Shown in pieces: positions 52,758 to 60,580 of a stretch of DNA of 64,000 nt. The position numbers and the translations under genes were made by a program. The notes under the pieces were generated by a model that saw only the letters and a list, made by a program, of their open reading frames with translations, was not told where the DNA came from and searched no databases. Source of the stretch: Coriobacteriia bacterium. GTDB taxonomy: Bacteria > Actinomycetota > Coriobacteriia > Coriobacteriales > UMGS124. Every line of letters starts with the position of its first letter. Within the stretch, counting starts at the first letter, position 1. Location of the stretch: assembly GCA_018368455.1 (NCBI GenBank), contig JAGZEG010000008.1:62001-126000 (forward strand), in the 5' to 3' direction.

Positions 52758-54007
52758 AGCGCGCTCAGCCCCTCCGCCGTCCCGTAGCCGTCGCCGCCAC
52801 CAAGGAACGCGTCGTCCCAGTCGTGCGCGAAGTCGTAGAACGACTGCTCGATGCGCACCCAGCCCACCCAGCCGGGGTGCACGGTGTCGCACAGGAAGTA
52901 CTTCTCGTACTCGCAGCTCGAGAAGTCGGCATACGCGACGTCCTGGGCGACACACATATCGCGTACTCGCTGGTAGAACACCGCGCGCGTCGTCGCGTCC
53001 ACGCCCTGCTTGTCGTACCACGCCCCGTGCAGCGGCAAGATGACGAGCAGTGGCTCGAGTCGGGACTCCTTACACACCTGGACGAAACAGGTTAGGTCGT
53101 CATACTCGGAGTCCGCCTCGGCAAAGTTCTGGTGCTGCTCCGGGGCATACCCCTTGTTCTTTTCCCAATATTTGTCGTAGATGCCGTACTCGTTGGACGT
53201 CGTCGCGGCGGCGCCGTCAGCCTGCGCCTGGCTCAGCAGGTCATTCCAGTGCGGCTCACCCGTCCACGTCCCCTTCTGCTTGAAGCCGTTCTTGCGCGGC
53301 GCTTGCTCGATGACGTGCGGCAGCTTCGTACGGTTGCGCATCTCCGCCGTCGTAGTGAACGCAAGGTCGTTGATGGCGTCGAGCAGCGTGTCGCAATTGG
53401 CCGCCGCCAGCTTGTCGGCATCGATGCCCAACGTGGACAGTCGGCCACGCACGTAGGCACGCGTCTCGTCAGAGAGCAGCGGGTTGCGGCAGAACCCCCG
53501 GTAGAGCAGGTAGGAGAACTTCGAGGGCAGCTTCTTTTGGTCGCCGCCGCCCTTGAAGAACCACTGGGGACTCACGATGATCGCGACCTTGCGGTTCTTG
53601 ACGCGGTAGCCGTAAGCGCCCGCGGCGATGGCGTGCCACAGCGACTGGTCGTACGCCTCTCCGATGAATGTCATGTCGACGCCGGTGACGTTCTCGCCGA
53701 ACACGACCTGGGGGCACTGCCGCACCAGGCTCTTAGAGATATAGAACTCCGACGAGCCGAACGTCAGGTAGCCGTCAGCGCTCATGTTCGTCAGCGTGAA
53801 GTCGACGTTCTCGGACTTGGGGCCCGAGTAGACGTAGTCGTAGAGGCGCAGGTTGTCGGCCTGCCCCTGCGAGGGCAGCCCCCAACGGTCCAGCGCGCCC
53901 AGGCCGCCGGCCGCCAGGGCAAGCCCGGCCGCCGCGCCCAGAAAGACGCGCCGCCCCATGACGGGACCGCGATCCTCGGAAGCCACTCTGTCCTCACCAG
54001 TCGGCAC
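52754..54007 (-). CDS. dltD: D-alanyl-lipoteichoic acid esterification protein DltD
   Basis: 417 residues. An N-terminal membrane anchor (FLGAAAGLALAAGGLGAL) is followed by an SGNH-like extracellular domain: FGSSEFYIS (catalytic Ser), SPQWFFKGGG, VILPLHGAWYDKQG, and DTVHPGWVGW with the catalytic Asp/His. DltD completes D-Ala transfer to lipoteichoic acid on the outer face. Odd: the anchor begins GRRVFLG, a Tat-like pattern. The start is GTG 54007 with GGGGACGG upstream. Between dltC and the DltX-like gene. Confidence 0.92.
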   Translation of the reverse strand: MPTGEDRVASEDRGPVMGRRVFLGAAAGLALAAGGLGALDRWGLPSQGQADNLRLYDYVYSGPKSENVDFTLTNMSADGYLTFGSSEFYISKSLVRQCPQVVFGENVTGVDMTFIGEAYDQSLWHAIAAGAYGYRVKNRKVAIIVSPQWFFKGGGDQKKLPSKFSYLLYRGFCRNPLLSDETRAYVRGRLSTLGIDADKLAAANCDTLLDAINDLAFTTTAEMRNRTKLPHVIEQAPRKNGFKQKGTWTGEPHWNDLLSQAQADGAAATTSNEYGIYDKYWEKNKGYAPEQHQNFAEADSEYDDLTCFVQVCKESRLEPLLVILPLHGAWYDKQGVDATTRAVFYQRVRDMCVAQDVAYADFSSCEYEKYFLCDTVHPGWVGWVRIEQSFYDFAHDWDDAFLGGGDGYGTAEGLSAL

Positions 54008-54022
54008 GTCCGTCCCCTGTTC

Positions 54023-54283
54023 CTATAGCCGCTGCTCGATCTGGTAGACGATGAGGTTCACCGTGTTCATCTCGCTGCGCTCGACCTCGGTCGGCGCGAT
54101 GGAGACGCCGAACTCGTCCTCGATGCGCACGAGCAGCTCGATGGCGCCCATGGAGTCGAGGAATCCCAACTCGAACAGGTCCTCGTCGAGGTGGTCGCGC
54201 ACCTCATCGTCATCGCAGATGTCCTCGAGCAGGTCGAGCACTCGCCCGAGCAGCTCGTCGTGCGTCAGCTTGTCGCCAGCCAT
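54023..54283 (-). CDS. dltC: D-alanyl carrier protein DltC
   Basis: 86 residues, an acyl-carrier-type protein that carries D-Ala on phosphopantetheine. Attachment Ser44 in LFELGFLDSMGAIELLVRIEDEF. Highly acidic. ATG 54283 (GGAAGGGAAC upstream) is preferred to a GTG 18 nt earlier. Order A-B-C-D. Confidence 0.94.
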   Translation of the reverse strand: MAGDKLTHDELLGRVLDLLEDICDDDEVRDHLDEDLFELGFLDSMGAIELLVRIEDEFGVSIAPTEVERSEMNTVNLIVYQIEQRL

Positions 54284-54305
54284 ATCCCAGTTCCCTTCCA
54301 CTTTC

Positions 54306-55571
54306 CTATCCCAGGTGCAGCATCGTCGCCATCTGGCCCGAAAAGATGGCCAAACCGATGACGACGAGCTGCAGCGTCACGAACCACGACACGACGCGGT
54401 ACCACACGCTGCGGTGGTGCCGCTTGTAAAACGCCCGCTTCTCGAAGCCCTCAGTGCCCGCCAGCAGCAGGCCGTGATAGAGCCCGTAGACGAGATAGCC
54501 CGGCACGAGGCCGTGCCACACGCCCATGACCAGCATGTTGAGTACGAGGCCCACCTGGGCGCAGCGCAGGTTGCTCTTGAACCAGTGGTGCCGCAGCGCC
54601 GTGCGCGAGAAGCGCATGAACACGAAGTCGCGCAGCCAAAACGACAGCGTCATGTTCCAGCGGTTCCAGAAGTCCTTGAGATCGGTCGCCAGAAACGGCG
54701 CATGGAAGTTGCGCGGCACGCGGACGCCGAAGCAGTAGCCCGCGCCCATCGCCATGAAGCCGGCGCCGGCGAAGTCGAAGAACAGGTAGAGCGCGTAGGC
54801 GTAGGCGCACCTCACCTGGGCGAGCAGCTCCGTGCCGAGTGGGCCGCTCCCCCACGCCTGGGGCGCGTACCCCTTGTGGCAGATCGGCGCGAGCACCATG
54901 GCGTACACCATGCCGAGCAGCACGAGCAAGATGCCGCGTCCCAGCAGACCCGCGTACTCGTCGCGGCTCGGCACGCGCTCGATGTCAGCGAGGAAGCGGC
55001 GGCTGCGATCGATGGGGCCGGAGGTGAACACGGGGAAGAACAGCATGAACGCCAGGTAGTCGCGCACGCGCATGCGCTGCACAAGGCCGTCGTGCGTCTC
55101 GATGAGCACCTGGAGCGCCTTGAACGTGAGGTAGGAGATGCCCATGAAGCCCAGGATGCCCGCGCCACCGGCGTCGGAGGGCGCGCCGGCCGGCGAAGCC
55201 GAGGTCGCCAGCGACGCAGAGCCTCCTGCAGCGATCAGGCCAAGCAGGCTCGGGACGTCGACGCTCAGGCCCAGCGAGTGCGTCAGCTTATAGGTGACGA
55301 GCGGCAGCAGGACGAGCACGAGGCCCGCGTAGAAGCGCGGCCGGGAGTCAGGCCTGGCGAACAGGACGTACGTCGCAGCGAGCGAGAGCGTCAGGAACAG
55401 CAGAAACGCCAGGCCGCCCGCCACGTCGCCCCAGAACAGCAGCGCGATGAAGACGACGGAGACCACGAGGCCGTACGTGCACAGCGGCCGCTCGCGAAGA
55501 CCGAGCCAGGCCGCGCCCACGACAGCGACGGCCAGCAGCACGAAGAAGCTGGGGTCGAGGTAGAACGCCAT
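54306..55571 (-). CDS. dltB: D-alanine membrane transferase DltB (MBOAT family)
   Basis: 421 residues, polytopic MBOAT that moves D-Ala from DltC across the membrane. Typical GISYLTFKALQVLIE, FFPVFTSGPIDR, DFWNRWNMTLSFWLRDFVFM and the catalytic-His segment VMGVWHGLVPGYLVYGLYHG. A low-complexity Ser/Ala/Gly insert (AAGGSASLATSASPAGAPSDAGGAG) lies near residue 130. The ATG lies 7 nt after the dltA stop. Confidence 0.94.
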   Translation of the reverse strand: MAFYLDPSFFVLLAVAVVGAAWLGLRERPLCTYGLVVSVVFIALLFWGDVAGGLAFLLFLTLSLAATYVLFARPDSRPRFYAGLVLVLLPLVTYKLTHSLGLSVDVPSLLGLIAAGGSASLATSASPAGAPSDAGGAGILGFMGISYLTFKALQVLIETHDGLVQRMRVRDYLAFMLFFPVFTSGPIDRSRRFLADIERVPSRDEYAGLLGRGILLVLLGMVYAMVLAPICHKGYAPQAWGSGPLGTELLAQVRCAYAYALYLFFDFAGAGFMAMGAGYCFGVRVPRNFHAPFLATDLKDFWNRWNMTLSFWLRDFVFMRFSRTALRHHWFKSNLRCAQVGLVLNMLVMGVWHGLVPGYLVYGLYHGLLLAGTEGFEKRAFYKRHHRSVWYRVVSWFVTLQLVVIGLAIFSGQMATMLHLG

Positions 55572-55578
55572 GGCGGGC

Positions 55579-57387
55579 TCACCGGGTCGGGTGTGCGGCA
55601 GGGGCCTGCGCGTCGGATGCAGCCTTCGAGTCGGCGACGCCCTCAGCCCTGCGCGTCTCGCGGTCGGCAGCCCCCTGCACCCCACGGTCGGCAGTCCCGC
55701 GCGCCCCGCGGTCGGCGGCTAGCAGCTTGCGGTCGACCTTGCCGTTCGGCGTCATCGGCAGCTCGTCCATGATGGCGACCTTGCGCGGAATCATGTAGGG
55801 CGGCAGCCTCTTCGCCAGCTCGTCCTTGATGTGGCGGGCGATCGCGAAGTCGTTCTCGCACGCGCCGTCGGCCGCGACCAGCGACGCGCGAGCGCCCGGG
55901 CGCAGCGCCACGCAGGCCCGCAGGTGCGTGATGCGCCCGTCCCTGCTCACGGGCACGACGGCCACCTGCTCGACGATCGGCAGCTGTGCGATGTTCTCCT
56001 CGACGTCGCCCAGCTCAATGCGGAAGCCGTTGAGCTTGATGAGCGAGTCGGCGCGCCCGCCGTAGTGAAGCGTGCCGTCCGCATCAAGAAAGCCCAGGTC
56101 ACCGGTGCGATAGGCGCGTAGCGTGCGCCCGTGGCCCGCGCCCGTCTGCACGCTCGCGCCCGCAGGCTCCTCCATCTCGAAGAACGCCGCGCGGGTCTTC
56201 TCCTTGTTGCGGTAGTAACCCTTGGCGACCGACGGACCTGCGATGACGATCTCGCCTTCCTCGCCCGCTGGGCACGGCTCGCCCGTCTCACGGTCGAGCA
56301 CGCGCAGCGTGACACCGGGACGGGGCCGGCCGACGGGCAGCGGCGTCGGGTCGTCGAGCATCGCGTCGGTGACCTCGCAGTATGTCACGGCAACCGTAGC
56401 CTCCGTCGGCCCATACGTGTTGGCAATGACGGCGTTGGGGAAGCGGCGACGCAGCTCGCGGGCCGTGTTGTGGTGCAGTGTCTCGCCGCAGAACAGGAAG
56501 AGCCCCACGCTGGGCAGTAGCTCGGCGGAAAAGCTCTTGTCCGCCAGGCACATGTCGGCAAACGACGGCGTCGAGACCCACACCTCGACGCCGGATGCGG
56601 CCAGGCTCTCGAAAAGGCTGCCCATGTGCACAAGCGTCTCGCGATTGACGGCGTGCAGCGTGCCGCCCGTGGACAGGGCCCCGACGAGCTCGTACTCCGA
56701 CAGGTCGAACGAGTAGGGCGGCTGGTCGAGGAAGGCGCACCGCCCCCGCCGAATCACGGGCAGCGTGCCCAGCCACGCCATGAGGTGGGCCACGTTGTCG
56801 GCCGAGACCTCGATGCCCTTGGGGCGACCCGTCGAGCCCGAGGTGAAGATGATGTACTGCGTCTGGTCGCCGCACACCCACAGCGCAGGGTCAGGCACGG
56901 TGTCGCACGAGACTCCCGCAGCGTCCAGCCCCTCAAGCTGGGGGCGCACGTCGATGCGGTGGCTCGTGGGGATGGCATCGGCCACGACCTGCGGCACGTC
57001 CTCAGTCGCCAGCAGCAGCGGGTCGCCGAGCTGGCCAACGATATCGAGCAGGCGCGAAGCTGGCATCTCGGTGTCGACGGGCACGAAGGCGTGACCGCTC
57101 TTGAGGCACCCGAGGAAGCTCGCGGCCATGAGCGGGGACTTATGACCGAGCACGACGACAGGCAGGCGATCCCGCGTGCAATCGAGCAGCAGATGGGCAA
57201 TGCGATTCGATACGCCGGCAAGCGCGCGATACGTCAGTGTGGGATACCCTTGCGACACAACAGCCGACTGTTCCGGCATGCGCGCGGCCATCTTCTCGAA
57301 CTGCGCGACGAAACCGTGGCTCGCATCCATATGCATCTGCGCGCCCACGCTCGCAGCCAGTCCGGTCGCACCCGCCCGCTCTCCCAT
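55579..57387 (-). CDS. dltA: D-alanine--D-alanyl carrier protein ligase DltA
   Basis: 602 residues, adenylates D-Ala and loads DltC. AMP-binding P-loop IIFTSGSTGRPKG, ANTYGPTEATVA, YRTGDLGFLD and GRADSLIKLNGFRIELGDVE, and the catalytic Lys segment NGKVDRKLL. Longer than the usual ~505: about 25 extra residues at the start and a ~45-residue tail containing near-repeats of DRG-x-x-G-x-A. ATG 57387 has GGAGGGG upstream; an in-frame extension to 57636 contains an AT-rich probable promoter and is rejected. Confidence 0.93.
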   Translation of the reverse strand: MGERAGATGLAASVGAQMHMDASHGFVAQFEKMAARMPEQSAVVSQGYPTLTYRALAGVSNRIAHLLLDCTRDRLPVVVLGHKSPLMAASFLGCLKSGHAFVPVDTEMPASRLLDIVGQLGDPLLLATEDVPQVVADAIPTSHRIDVRPQLEGLDAAGVSCDTVPDPALWVCGDQTQYIIFTSGSTGRPKGIEVSADNVAHLMAWLGTLPVIRRGRCAFLDQPPYSFDLSEYELVGALSTGGTLHAVNRETLVHMGSLFESLAASGVEVWVSTPSFADMCLADKSFSAELLPSVGLFLFCGETLHHNTARELRRRFPNAVIANTYGPTEATVAVTYCEVTDAMLDDPTPLPVGRPRPGVTLRVLDRETGEPCPAGEEGEIVIAGPSVAKGYYRNKEKTRAAFFEMEEPAGASVQTGAGHGRTLRAYRTGDLGFLDADGTLHYGGRADSLIKLNGFRIELGDVEENIAQLPIVEQVAVVPVSRDGRITHLRACVALRPGARASLVAADGACENDFAIARHIKDELAKRLPPYMIPRKVAIMDELPMTPNGKVDRKLLAADRGARGTADRGVQGAADRETRRAEGVADSKAASDAQAPAAHPTR

Positions 57388-57694
57388 CGCCCATCCCCTC
57401 CAACCCAAGGTCACGGCGTCGGCAAGCGTGCAGCGCACCCGCGCGTCTGTCGGCAGCTTCGCGGCCCGTTTCTGCCCCGCAAAACCTTTCCGAAAACAGC
57501 AGAGGGCATACTTGCAGAACTGAAGCGAGGTAACCCCACGTTCACCCTGGTTTAACAGAAATACTATCAAACCTATCAGAATCAAGGCACTAAATGCAAG
57601 CATATTAGGGGCATTAATGTCATCGACATGACACATGCCGGCCTCCTACCAAGTTGGCAGCGTGGCCGGGTCGTTCCTCAGATTATCTGAAACG
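57388..57694. other. upstream region of the dlt operon
   Basis: The AT-rich patch 57540-57605 probably holds the dlt promoter (on the minus strand TTGATT followed by TATTTC with a 17-nt spacer is the best pair I see). No gene is assigned, although a frame with one hydrophobic stretch (MLAFSALILIGLIVFLLNQG) runs into dltA. Confidence 0.4.
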
Positions 57695-57731
57695 AAAAGC
57701 GACCCGACCACCCCCTCGCGGGTAGTCGGGC
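57695..57731 (-). terminator. terminator of reductase 5
   Basis: On the minus strand CCCGACTACC and GGTGGTCGGG (one G-T pair) with a ~10-nt loop, followed by TCGCTTTT. Confidence 0.72.
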
Positions 57732-57788
57732 CGCCGTTGTTTGGGATCTGCGCTTACGGCGCGTCCCCAAGCCAGAGTGCAGACGCCG

Positions 57789-59336
57789 TTACGCCTGTGC
57801 CATCTCGCGGCCGGCGATGCGCCCGAACGTCAGGGCGTCAGCAATGGAGCTGCCCGAGCCGGGATACTCGCCGAAGATGCCGCATGCGGAGCGCCCCGCT
57901 GCATACAAGCCGGGAATGGGAGCACCCGCGAGGTCGATGACCTGGGCGCGAGCGTTAATCTTGAGGCCGCCGAGCGTGTGGAACGAGCAGTTTCGTGAGC
58001 TCGTGTCCATGGCGGAGAACGGTGGTGTCGCGATCGGGCGCAGCATGCTGGCGCTCTTGTGGAAGTCGGTATCCTCGCCCGATTCGACAAGCTCGTTGTA
58101 GCGCTCGACGGAGCGCACCACGTTGTCGACCGGCAGGCCGATCTGCGCCGCAAGCTCCTCGACTGTGTCCGCCTGAGCGACCGGCTCAAGGTTCGCGCCA
58201 AACGCCGACGCACGGATTCCCTGGAGCATCTCGTCATCGACGATAGTGAGGCACGTCTCGGGCGTCGTCTCGATGATCGTGCGGCCTGTCCACGCACCGT
58301 AGTCGTCCTCGGCAAGGATGCGCAGGCCGCGATAGTCAAGCAGCACACCGGCGGCCAGGTCGGCGTACAGGTAGAGCGCCTGGCTGTAGTTCATGCGCGA
58401 CATGGAGCGCGTGGCGGCGCCGATGCGCTGTGCCATGACGATGCCGTCACCCAGGTCGTTCTCGCAGCCGGTCCGACCGCCACAGTACGTGGTGTCCGCA
58501 CCGTAGTCCGCCAGCATCATGTCGTTGTACGTGAACGCGCCGGCGCAGATGACAACGCCCTTCTTCGCGCCGATCCTCTGGGTAGTCCCGTCGGCCCCCT
58601 GAGCCTCGACGCCGACCACACGACCCGTCTCGTCGGTCACCAGCGCGGTGGCTGCCATCTCGTAGAGAACGCCGCACGTCGCCTCGACGTTGGCCTCGAG
58701 CGCCTCGAACAGGCCGACGGAGGCGCCGTCGGGCGTGTGGCCGCGCGGGGCAGGCTGTGCGATGGAGGCGTACTCGAACGCCCGCTCGTTGCCGGAGTAA
58801 AACAGGCTGATGCCGTCGTGCTTGCCCTGGATGTGGTTCTCCGTGTCGGCGACGCCCGTGAAGACCATGCCCTGGGCGACGCACCAGTCGTACAGGTCGA
58901 TGGAGGCCGCGCAGTAGGCGGCGAGGTTGTCGGGGTCGGCGCTGGGGCCTGCGGCGGCCGTGACGTACGTCGCCATGGCCTCGGGCGTGTCGTCAATGCC
59001 GAGCTCCTTCTGCAGTGCGGTACCGCCACCCATGTAGATCGTGCCGCCCGAGCGCAGCGTCGAGCCGCCACCGCGCGCCGCCTTCTCCAGGACGCAAACG
59101 CTCGCGCCGGCCGCCTGCGCCTCGATGGCCGCAGCCGCGCCGGCCGCACCCAGGCCGATGACGACGACGTCATACTCGCTCGCCCACGTCGGCGAGCCCG
59201 TCTCAGCGGCGAAGGTGGACGAGGTCGCCACCGTCCCCGCAGCCGTCGCAAGCGCCGCAGCGGCCACGAAACCCCGACGCGAAACGCCCGCCGCCGATGT
59301 GGCACCGCCCTGCATGTGATTCATCGTTCGTTCCAT
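57789..59336 (-). CDS. Tat-exported FAD-dependent reductase 5 (FAD_binding_2 family)
   Basis: 515 residues. Twin-arginine VSRRGFVAA (18-26), GLGAAG (61-66), IPGLYAAG near the end. The substrate His is kept (SFHTLGGL, compare HHTMGG), but the Arg segment reads FGEYPGSGSSIADAL, with Tyr where fumarate reductase has Arg. The Y-P-G-x-G string recalls ketosteroid dehydrogenases of the same superfamily. Substrate unknown. AAAGGGG precedes the ATG. The divergent neighbour is an XRE regulator instead of a LuxR protein. Confidence 0.87.
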   Translation of the reverse strand: MERTMNHMQGGATSAAGVSRRGFVAAAALATAAGTVATSSTFAAETGSPTWASEYDVVVIGLGAAGAAAAIEAQAAGASVCVLEKAARGGGSTLRSGGTIYMGGGTALQKELGIDDTPEAMATYVTAAAGPSADPDNLAAYCAASIDLYDWCVAQGMVFTGVADTENHIQGKHDGISLFYSGNERAFEYASIAQPAPRGHTPDGASVGLFEALEANVEATCGVLYEMAATALVTDETGRVVGVEAQGADGTTQRIGAKKGVVICAGAFTYNDMMLADYGADTTYCGGRTGCENDLGDGIVMAQRIGAATRSMSRMNYSQALYLYADLAAGVLLDYRGLRILAEDDYGAWTGRTIIETTPETCLTIVDDEMLQGIRASAFGANLEPVAQADTVEELAAQIGLPVDNVVRSVERYNELVESGEDTDFHKSASMLRPIATPPFSAMDTSSRNCSFHTLGGLKINARAQVIDLAGAPIPGLYAAGRSACGIFGEYPGSGSSIADALTFGRIAGREMAQA

Positions 59337-59470
59337 GGCAGATCCCCTTTCTTTCGACAAGATACGTACGAAGAACCCGGCGAATTACGCAAACACCCAT
59401 GAAGCTAGTTACCCTTTTCATCCTTCTCTACTTAAAATATAAGCTAACTTATTTAGCTATATTCATTGTA

Positions 59471-59509
59471 TATACGTAGAAATGACTATACGTAAACTAT
59501 AATTTACGT
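59471..59509 (+). promoter_or_regulatory. AT-rich operator/promoter region between reductase 5 and the XRE gene
   Basis: TATACGTA at 59471-59478 and again at 59487-59494 (16 nt apart), then TTTACGT at 59503-59509. A perfect -10 TATAAT lies at 59498-59503 on the plus strand. The repeats flank the -10 and would cover the -35 region, as expected for autoregulation by the XRE protein. The surrounding 59400-59530 is far more AT-rich than the rest of the window. Confidence 0.55.
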
Positions 59510-59540
59510 CTTCATTTTTCTGCTCATAAGAATAGTTGCC

Positions 59541-59756
59541 ATGGGCAGCAACCTGGCACAGCAAGTAGGCACACGCGTCCACAGGGCGCGCGAAGAGGCG
59601 GGTATCACAAAGGCCCGCTTCTGCCTCATGGTGGGCATCAGCCGCCCCTACCTCGACAAGATCGAAGCCGGCGAAGCAAACATCACGCTGCGCATCCTTG
59701 AGAAAGTCGCCCAAAGCCTCGACCTTCCCGTAGCGGCCCTCGTCACCGAGGAATAG
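59541..59756 (+). CDS. XRE-family helix-turn-helix regulator
   Basis: 71 residues, almost entirely one HTH_3 domain: VGTRVHRAREEAGITKARFCLMVGISRPYLDKIEAGEANITLRILEKVAQSLDLPVAAL. Probably a dimeric repressor acting on the TATACGTA repeats just upstream and on divergent reductase 5. The ribosome site is weak (AAGAAT), but the ATG at 59541 gives the full domain. Confidence 0.85.
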   Translation: MGSNLAQQVGTRVHRAREEAGITKARFCLMVGISRPYLDKIEAGEANITLRILEKVAQSLDLPVAALVTEE

Positions 59757-59868
59757 CGCCGCCGCCTCTTATCATCTCGAGAGATCGCCCGATTCGGGCA
59801 GGCTAAGGGGATGATCCATGTCCTCGAACACGCACGGGCCCGAGTCCAACCTCATCACAAGCATGCAA

Positions 59869-59889
59869 GTTCGAATCCCCGCCGCCGCA
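59869..59889 (+). other. tRNA 3'-end-like fragment (possible attachment-site remnant)
   Basis: GTTCGAATCCCCGCCGCCGC plus one A has the form of a tRNA T-loop, 3' T-stem and acceptor strand. The preceding bases (GCAAG) do not pair with CCCCG and no D or anticodon arm is visible, so this is not a tRNA gene. Integrated elements often leave such 3' fragments. 59757-59868 and 59890-60040 hold no gene I can support. Confidence 0.35.
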
Positions 59890-60059
59890 GGTAAGACGAG
59901 GACGCCCGCACCAACCAACACTAAAACTAGCAAATCAATATGCCGCACTGAAGTCAGGAGCCGCCGCACTAGGGTTTGGAATCTTGGCCTCACATTTGTA
60001 CGTCTCTTGTCAATATCATGTCGCGCATCCTCCCGCCTCGCCTGTGGTATACTCCACAG

Positions 60060-60151
60060 TTGAGCGGGGCCCGCAACCCCAAAAAACCTAGCTCAGGGGC
60101 GGGCGACGCCTGGTTTGGCTGTTAGTCCTGGCAGGGGCTAACAGCCTTTTT
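60060..60151 (+). ncRNA. short stand-alone RNA, family A copy 2 (candidate), antisense to the small ORF
   Basis: TATACT (60048-60053, preceded by GTGG) starts a ~92-nt RNA. After about 10 nt it reads AGCGGGGCCCGC, AACCCCAAAAAACCTAGCTC, AGGGGCGGGCGACGCCT, then the terminator GGCTGTTAG/CTAACAGCC with TTTTT (60117-60151). GCCCG-[CAA]-CCCC...GGGG-CGGGC makes a bulged stem as in the RNA at 48496. Its 3' end overlaps the last codons of the 68-residue gene on the other strand. Confidence 0.6.
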
Positions 60152-60344
60152 CATCCAGCGTGTCCGTGACTTCGGCTTTGCTGCTTCCGCCGTCAGAGAG
60201 ACCGGCATCTGTAGCTCCGCCTCGTGCCTTGAACCTCCTCACTAGCTTCTTGGCCGCCGCTGCCACACGATGCACAACGTCGATCACAACGCGAAGCGCA
60301 GAGCACAACTCGTAGATGAGCCGTACCAAGTCGAGAATGTTCAT
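60138..60344 (-). CDS. small amphipathic peptide of unknown function (68 residues)
   Basis: Starts MNILDLVRLIYELCSALRVV; an amphipathic, cationic helix runs to about residue 42 (IDVVHRVAAAAKKLVRRFK), then a polar tail. GGGGGAG lies 4-5 nt before the ATG. The stop lies in the stem of the opposite-strand terminator, so mRNA and RNA 60060-60151 overlap tail to tail. That layout recalls type I toxin-antitoxin loci, but the helix is more charged than classic membrane toxins. No family recognised. Confidence 0.5.
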   Translation of the reverse strand: MNILDLVRLIYELCSALRVVIDVVHRVAAAAKKLVRRFKARGGATDAGLSDGGSSKAEVTDTLDEKGC

Positions 60345-60580
60345 GGGGCTCCCCCTCTCTCATTCGAGACGAAAGGCGTCGCCCAGCGGACCCCGCTCGC
60401 GCCCCAGCGTACCGCAGGGCTTTCGACAGAAGGTTGACGGCAATCTGACAGCGTCCTGACAGGCTATCCCGCCCCTGTGCAATCACGGCGCAGAGGCCCC
60501 TCTCCCCCTTGACCTTGAGCATGCTTCAGGCCGTATGATGCGGCGACATTTGCTGGAGAAGGAGAGAGGACACCCCGCCT

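Noticed and set aside
57388..57636. Frame with one hydrophobic stretch fused in front of DltA, considered as a second DltX
   Set aside because: Lacks the terminal F-I-Y-N-x-F motif, has no stop before dltA, and the region looks like a promoter.
59818..60063. 81-residue open frame on the plus strand
   Set aside because: Low-complexity composition, no ribosome site, overlaps the tRNA-like fragment and the RNA promoter.
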